This document shows, in pieces, positions 45,694 through 48,770 of a stretch of DNA of 48,770 nt; the stretch's first letter is position 1, and each line of letters opens with the position of its first letter. The position numbers and the translations under genes were made by a program. Source of the DNA: CAZVYN01 sp964631125. Its GTDB lineage: Bacteria > Eisenbacteria > RBG-16-71-46 > CAIMUX01. The notes beneath the pieces are model-generated. The model was not told the DNA's origin and made no database searches. It was given only the letters and a program-made list of their open reading frames with translations. Location of the stretch: assembly GCA_964631125.1 (NCBI GenBank), contig CAZVYN010000026.1, positions 1 through 48,770 on the forward strand, given 5' to 3'.

Positions 45694-46791
45694 ATGCGTG
45701 ACGTCGGCGAAGACATCCTCGAGTTGGTCATGATCCCGAGCGTCACGGGCGACGAGGGAGCGTTGGCCGATCATCTGACGGCGCGACTCGCGCGCGGCCG
45801 CTTCGCGTCGTCCTATGAGATCGTGCGGCTCGGCGACTCGATCGTCGTCCGTTCGGCGTCCGCGGCGCGACGGCCGGTGATCGTTTTCGCCGGACACACC
45901 GACACCGTGCCGCTCGCCGAATGCGGTCCGCCGCGGCGCGCGGGCGGAGAGATCCAGGGTCGCGGCGCCGCCGACATGAAGGCGGGTCTCGCCGTCATGC
46001 TGCGCCTCTTGGAAGAGATCGAACCGAGTCGCGCCTTCGCCGATCTCGCTTTCGTCTTCTACACGGGAGAAGAGGGCGCCTCGGACCAGAACGCCCTCGC
46101 GTCGATTCTGGAGTCGCAGCCCTGGCTGACGAAGTCAGCCCTCGCCATCCTCTGCGAGCCGACTTCGGGCGCCCTCGAACTCGGCTGTCAGGGATCGATT
46201 CACCTCGAAGTCGAGCTGCAGGGCGTAGCCTGCCACAGCGCGCGGCCCTGGCTCGGGCGCCACGCGCTGCGCGACGCGCTGCCTTGGTTGAGCGAGCTCT
46301 TCAGTCGCCCGACGCGCGACATCGAGTTGGCAGGCGTGCAGTTCCGTGAAGTGGTCTCGGTGACCAACCTGCGCGCCGGCGATGCGCGCAACGTGATCCC
46401 CGGGACGGCGCGCGTGAACGTGAACCTCCGCTATCCGCCCGATCGCACCTTCGACGACGCGGAGCAATTCGCGCTCTCGCTCGCGCCGGATCGGTCGATC
46501 GGCGTCGCTGAGATCGTCGACCATGCGCCGGCCGGGTCGATTCCATCGGACGATCCGTACTACGCCCACCTGCTCTCGTCGACCGGACTTCCGCGCCGCG
46601 CCAAGCAGGCCTGGACCGACGTCGCGAGGTTTTCCAGCGTGGGAGTGCCCGCGCTCAATTGGGGACCAGGCGATCCCGGCGTCGCCCACACTCGCGATGA
46701 ACGAGTCGCGATCGACGAAGCGCAACGCTGCCTCGACGCCATGACGCGCTATCTCACCGGACCCGGACCCGGACCCGGGAGCGTACGATGA
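45694..46791 (+). CDS. dapE: succinyl-diaminopimelate desuccinylase (M20 family)
   Basis: Removes succinate from N-succinyl-LL-diaminopimelate in the lysine and wall-DAP pathway. 365 residues. Zinc ligands and catalytic residues of the M20 family: IVFAGHTDTVP (His-x-Asp), RGAADMKAGLAVML, YTGEEGASDQN (Glu-Glu), CEPTSGALELGCQGSI, and a C-terminal GDPGVAHTRDE. The dimerisation domain (about 165-280) starts near HSARPWLGRHALR. ATG at 45694 has no strong ribosome site; upstream in-frame starts run into the divergent BNR gene. The tail ends with GPGPGPGSVR. Its TGA overlaps the next ATG, giving dapE-dapC-dapD. Confidence 0.9.
   Translation: MRDVGEDILELVMIPSVTGDEGALADHLTARLARGRFASSYEIVRLGDSIVVRSASAARRPVIVFAGHTDTVPLAECGPPRRAGGEIQGRGAADMKAGLAVMLRLLEEIEPSRAFADLAFVFYTGEEGASDQNALASILESQPWLTKSALAILCEPTSGALELGCQGSIHLEVELQGVACHSARPWLGRHALRDALPWLSELFSRPTRDIELAGVQFREVVSVTNLRAGDARNVIPGTARVNVNLRYPPDRTFDDAEQFALSLAPDRSIGVAEIVDHAPAGSIPSDDPYYAHLLSSTGLPRRAKQAWTDVARFSSVGVPALNWGPGDPGVAHTRDERVAIDEAQRCLDAMTRYLTGPGPGPGSVR
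46766..46783 (+). repeat. hexanucleotide repeat at the 3' end of dapE
   Basis: Three copies of a 6-bp unit (cggacc register) encode GPGPGP just before the dapE/dapC overlap. In-frame expansion would lengthen the tail without changing the downstream start. Confidence 0.6.
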
Positions 46792-47942
46792 CGCGACCGC
46801 TCAACCCCGCATTCACGTCACTCGAGACTTACGCGTTCGTGCGCCTCGATCAATCGAAGGCAGCCGCGGGCGCGCGCGGTCTCCGTCTCTTCGACTTCTC
46901 GATCGGCGATCCGCACGAAGAGACTCCCGCGTTCATACGGGAACGGTTGGTGGAGTCGATCCCGCCGCGCAGTTCCTATCCCGCCGCCGCGGGCTCGAGT
47001 GACCTGAGAGAAGCGATCGCGGATTGGGTCCGTTCCCGATTCGATGTCGCGCTCGATCCCGAGAAGCACGTCCTCCCGGCCAACGGCTCGAAGGAGGCGG
47101 TCTATCTGATCCACCAAGCGGTCATCGACCCACGCGGAGATCGGCGTGTCGTCCTCATTCCGGATCCGGCCTACCCGGTCTACGAGATCGGCGCGCGTTT
47201 CGCCGGGGGAGAGCCGGTTTCCGTGCCGCTGTTGCCCGAACGAGGATTCCTGCCCGACTTGCGTTCCCTCTCGAAGGATCTGCTCGCTCGCGTCGCGCTC
47301 CTCTGGATCAACTACCCGAACAATCCGACCGGCGCCGTCGCCTCGCGGTCGTTCTTCCAGGAGGCCGCCGACCTCGCGCGACGGCACGACTTCTGGTTGG
47401 CGTCCGATGAAGCGTATTCGGAGATCTACTTCGACGCGCCCCCCTCCTCGGCGCTCGAAGTGGGGCTCGACCACGTGCTGACCTTCCAGACGCTCAGCAA
47501 GAGATCCGCCATGACCGGGTATCGCAGCGGCTTCATGGCCGGCGACCCGGAGTTGATCGCGCTTCTGCGGCGACTCCGGCCGAGTCAGGGCGTCGCGACG
47601 CCTTCGTTCATCCAGGCGGCGGCGACGGCGGCGTGGCGCGACGAGAGGCACGTGGTCGAACAACGGCGCATCTACCGGGAGAAGCGTGAGGCGCTGCTCC
47701 CCGCGCTCCAGGCGCGTCGACTCGAGGTAGGAGGGAGTCAGGCCACCTTCTACCTCTGGGTGCGCACGCCGGGCAATCTGGGGTCGGAGGAATTCGCGCG
47801 ACGCCTGCTCGAGCGGGGCATCGTCGTCGCGCCGGGAAACTACTTCGGCGCCCGAGGCGAGGGGTGGGTGCGCTTCGCCCTCGTTCCGACCCTCGCGGAG
47901 TGCCACGAAGCGGCGGCGGTGATGAGCGAGGTGGAATGGTGA
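46788..47942 (+). CDS. dapC: succinyldiaminopimelate aminotransferase
   Basis: PLP-dependent class I/II aminotransferase, 384 residues, making N-succinyl-LL-diaminopimelate from the 2-amino-6-oxo-pimelate compound. Visible are LFDFSIGDPHEETP, ANGSKEAVYLIHQAV, IPDPAYPVYE, LLWINYPNNPTGAVA (Asn-Pro-Asn-type site), SDEAYSEIYFD, and TLSKRSAMTGYRSGFMAG with the Schiff-base Lys. Found between dapE and dapD with ATGA and GTGA overlaps, which supports DapC over other class I enzymes. Start ATG overlaps the dapE stop. Confidence 0.92.
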   Translation: MTRPLNPAFTSLETYAFVRLDQSKAAAGARGLRLFDFSIGDPHEETPAFIRERLVESIPPRSSYPAAAGSSDLREAIADWVRSRFDVALDPEKHVLPANGSKEAVYLIHQAVIDPRGDRRVVLIPDPAYPVYEIGARFAGGEPVSVPLLPERGFLPDLRSLSKDLLARVALLWINYPNNPTGAVASRSFFQEAADLARRHDFWLASDEAYSEIYFDAPPSSALEVGLDHVLTFQTLSKRSAMTGYRSGFMAGDPELIALLRRLRPSQGVATPSFIQAAATAAWRDERHVVEQRRIYREKREALLPALQARRLEVGGSQATFYLWVRTPGNLGSEEFARRLLERGIVVAPGNYFGARGEGWVRFALVPTLAECHEAAAVMSEVEW

Positions 47943-48770
47943 GTCGATCCGAGAGCAGCGGAGATTGGAGCGAGGTCCGCGCGCGGGTGGAGCGCGCCTG
48001 GGCGGAGACGCAGTTCCGGGCGGAGCCTGCGACGCGCGAAGCGGTGCGCGCGATACTGGGCGCGCTCGACCGCGGCGAGTTGCGCGTCGCGGAGCCGGTC
48101 GATGGTGAGTGGCGGGTGCATGCCTGGATCAAGCAGGCGATCCTGCTGTACTTCGCGCAAGAGGAAGCGACGCCGATCGACATCGGCCCGTTTCATTTTC
48201 GCGACAAGGTTCCGCTCAAGTCGGATCCCGCGGCGTCGGGTCTGCGCATCGTTCCGCCGGCCGCGGTGCGGTTCGGCGCCTATCTGGAGCCGGGCGTCGT
48301 CGTCATGCCGGCGTTCGTCAACGTCGGCGCTTGGGTCGGCGCCGGCACGATGGTCGACACCTGGGCCACCGTCGGCAGTTGCGCTCAGGTCGGACGCGGC
48401 GTGCACATCTCCGGCGGAGTCGGCATCGGCGGCGTGCTCGAACCTCCGCAGGCGACGCCCGTCATCATCGAGGACCACGCCTTCCTCGGATCGCGCGCCA
48501 TCATCGTCGAAGGCGTCCGGGTGGAGGAAGGCGCGGTGCTCGGCGCGGGGGTCGTGCTGACCGCGTCGACCCCGATCGTGGATGTGCGCGGCGCCCAGCC
48601 GGTGGTGACGAAGGGGCGGGTGCCCGCGCGCTCTGTCGTGGTTCCCGGGACGATGCCCAAGCGGTTTCCGGCCGGCGAGTTCCACGCGCCTTGTGCGCTC
48701 CTGATCGGTGAACGCAGCGCGTCGACCGATCGGAAGACATCGTTGAACGACGTGCTGCGCGAGTTCCCTC
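47939..48770 (+). CDS. dapD: tetrahydrodipicolinate N-succinyltransferase, 3' truncated
   Basis: Adds succinyl to tetrahydrodipicolinate, the step before DapC. At least 277 residues; the window ends before the stop, but the near-terminal motif TDRKTSLNDVLREF is already read, so very little is missing. GTG start in a GTGA overlap with dapC. Visible are VHAWIKQAILLYF, the hexapeptide beta-helix VVMPAFVNVGAWVGAGTMVD, TWATVGSCAQVGRGVHISGG, GVGIGGVLEPPQATPVIIED and FLGSRAIIVEGVRV. These are diagnostic for DapD. Completes a dapE-dapC-dapD operon; dapA and dapB are not in view. Confidence 0.96.
   Translation, partial: MSRSESSGDWSEVRARVERAWAETQFRAEPATREAVRAILGALDRGELRVAEPVDGEWRVHAWIKQAILLYFAQEEATPIDIGPFHFRDKVPLKSDPAASGLRIVPPAAVRFGAYLEPGVVVMPAFVNVGAWVGAGTMVDTWATVGSCAQVGRGVHISGGVGIGGVLEPPQATPVIIEDHAFLGSRAIIVEGVRVEEGAVLGAGVVLTASTPIVDVRGAQPVVTKGRVPARSVVVPGTMPKRFPAGEFHAPCALLIGERSASTDRKTSLNDVLREFP

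Overview
The window is GC-rich (roughly two thirds G+C by eye) and densely coding on both strands, with many 4-nt ATGA, GTGA or TTGA gene overlaps and frequent GTG or TTG starts. I see no insertion sequences, phage genes or CRISPR arrays. It looks like a normal chromosomal segment of a Gram-negative, flagellated bacterium: it carries a MotB-type stator protein, outer-membrane-like barrels, and meso-diaminopimelate and peptidoglycan-recycling genes. Four large secreted proteins end in a FlgD-Ig-like / type-IX-like C-terminal module. Together with a GlgC-like pair next to a DUF6754-like protein, this points to the FCB or Eisenbacteria/Krumholzibacteria/Latescibacteria neighbourhood. That placement is inference; there is no rRNA in the window.

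Layout. 1-5.3 kb: end of motB (+), then a minus-strand group of a DUF2064 glycosyltransferase-like gene, archaeal-type phosphoglycerate mutase (apgM) and a secreted subtilase. 5.4-8.4 kb: moaB/mogA-like, a TlpA-like thioredoxin, a YggS-like PLP protein and a DUF2400 protein. 8.5-15.7 kb (+): lysS, a sigma54-type AAA+ regulator, a hairpin terminator, dnaK-DUF1844-grpE, and a second NtrC-like regulator with a degenerate receiver. 15.7-18.8 kb (-): a tightly overlapping fur-feoB-zinc ribbon-feoA iron operon with a recognisable promoter and palindrome. 19-25.4 kb (+): a beta-barrel protein, a SpoIID-like protein, tRNA-Asp, a two-repeat secreted Cys-rich protein and a large M14 carboxypeptidase. 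25.4-31 kb (-): tRNA-Trp, then two GlgC-type nucleotidyltransferases translationally linked to four membrane proteins of unknown function. 31-38.3 kb: a TolB-like propeller protein, a Trm112-domain methyltransferase and a GT-C glycosyltransferase (divergent), a second M14 peptidase, a secreted protein and a matrixin-like metalloprotease. 38.4-45.6 kb (-): a BNR-repeat secreted protein, a beta-helix protein, NamZ (DUF1343) and a fused MurU-AmgK. 45.7-48.8 kb (+): dapE-dapC-dapD, the last cut by the window end.

How genes work together. Fur, FeoB, the small Cys-rich protein and FeoA should form one iron-uptake unit. NamZ plus MurU-AmgK would turn peptidoglycan-derived MurNAc directly into UDP-MurNAc, and dapD-dapC-dapE supply diaminopimelate, so the right third is rich in cell-wall metabolism. 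dnaK and grpE give the Hsp70 machine. The best candidate for an undescribed system is the six-gene operon at 25355-30829, in which one GlgC-like copy has lost the conserved arginine of the nucleotide-binding signature and the other four products are membrane proteins. A second oddity is gene starts: two genes appear to need CTG initiation, one with a strong Shine-Dalgarno match, and a third has no usual start codon before its first membrane helix.
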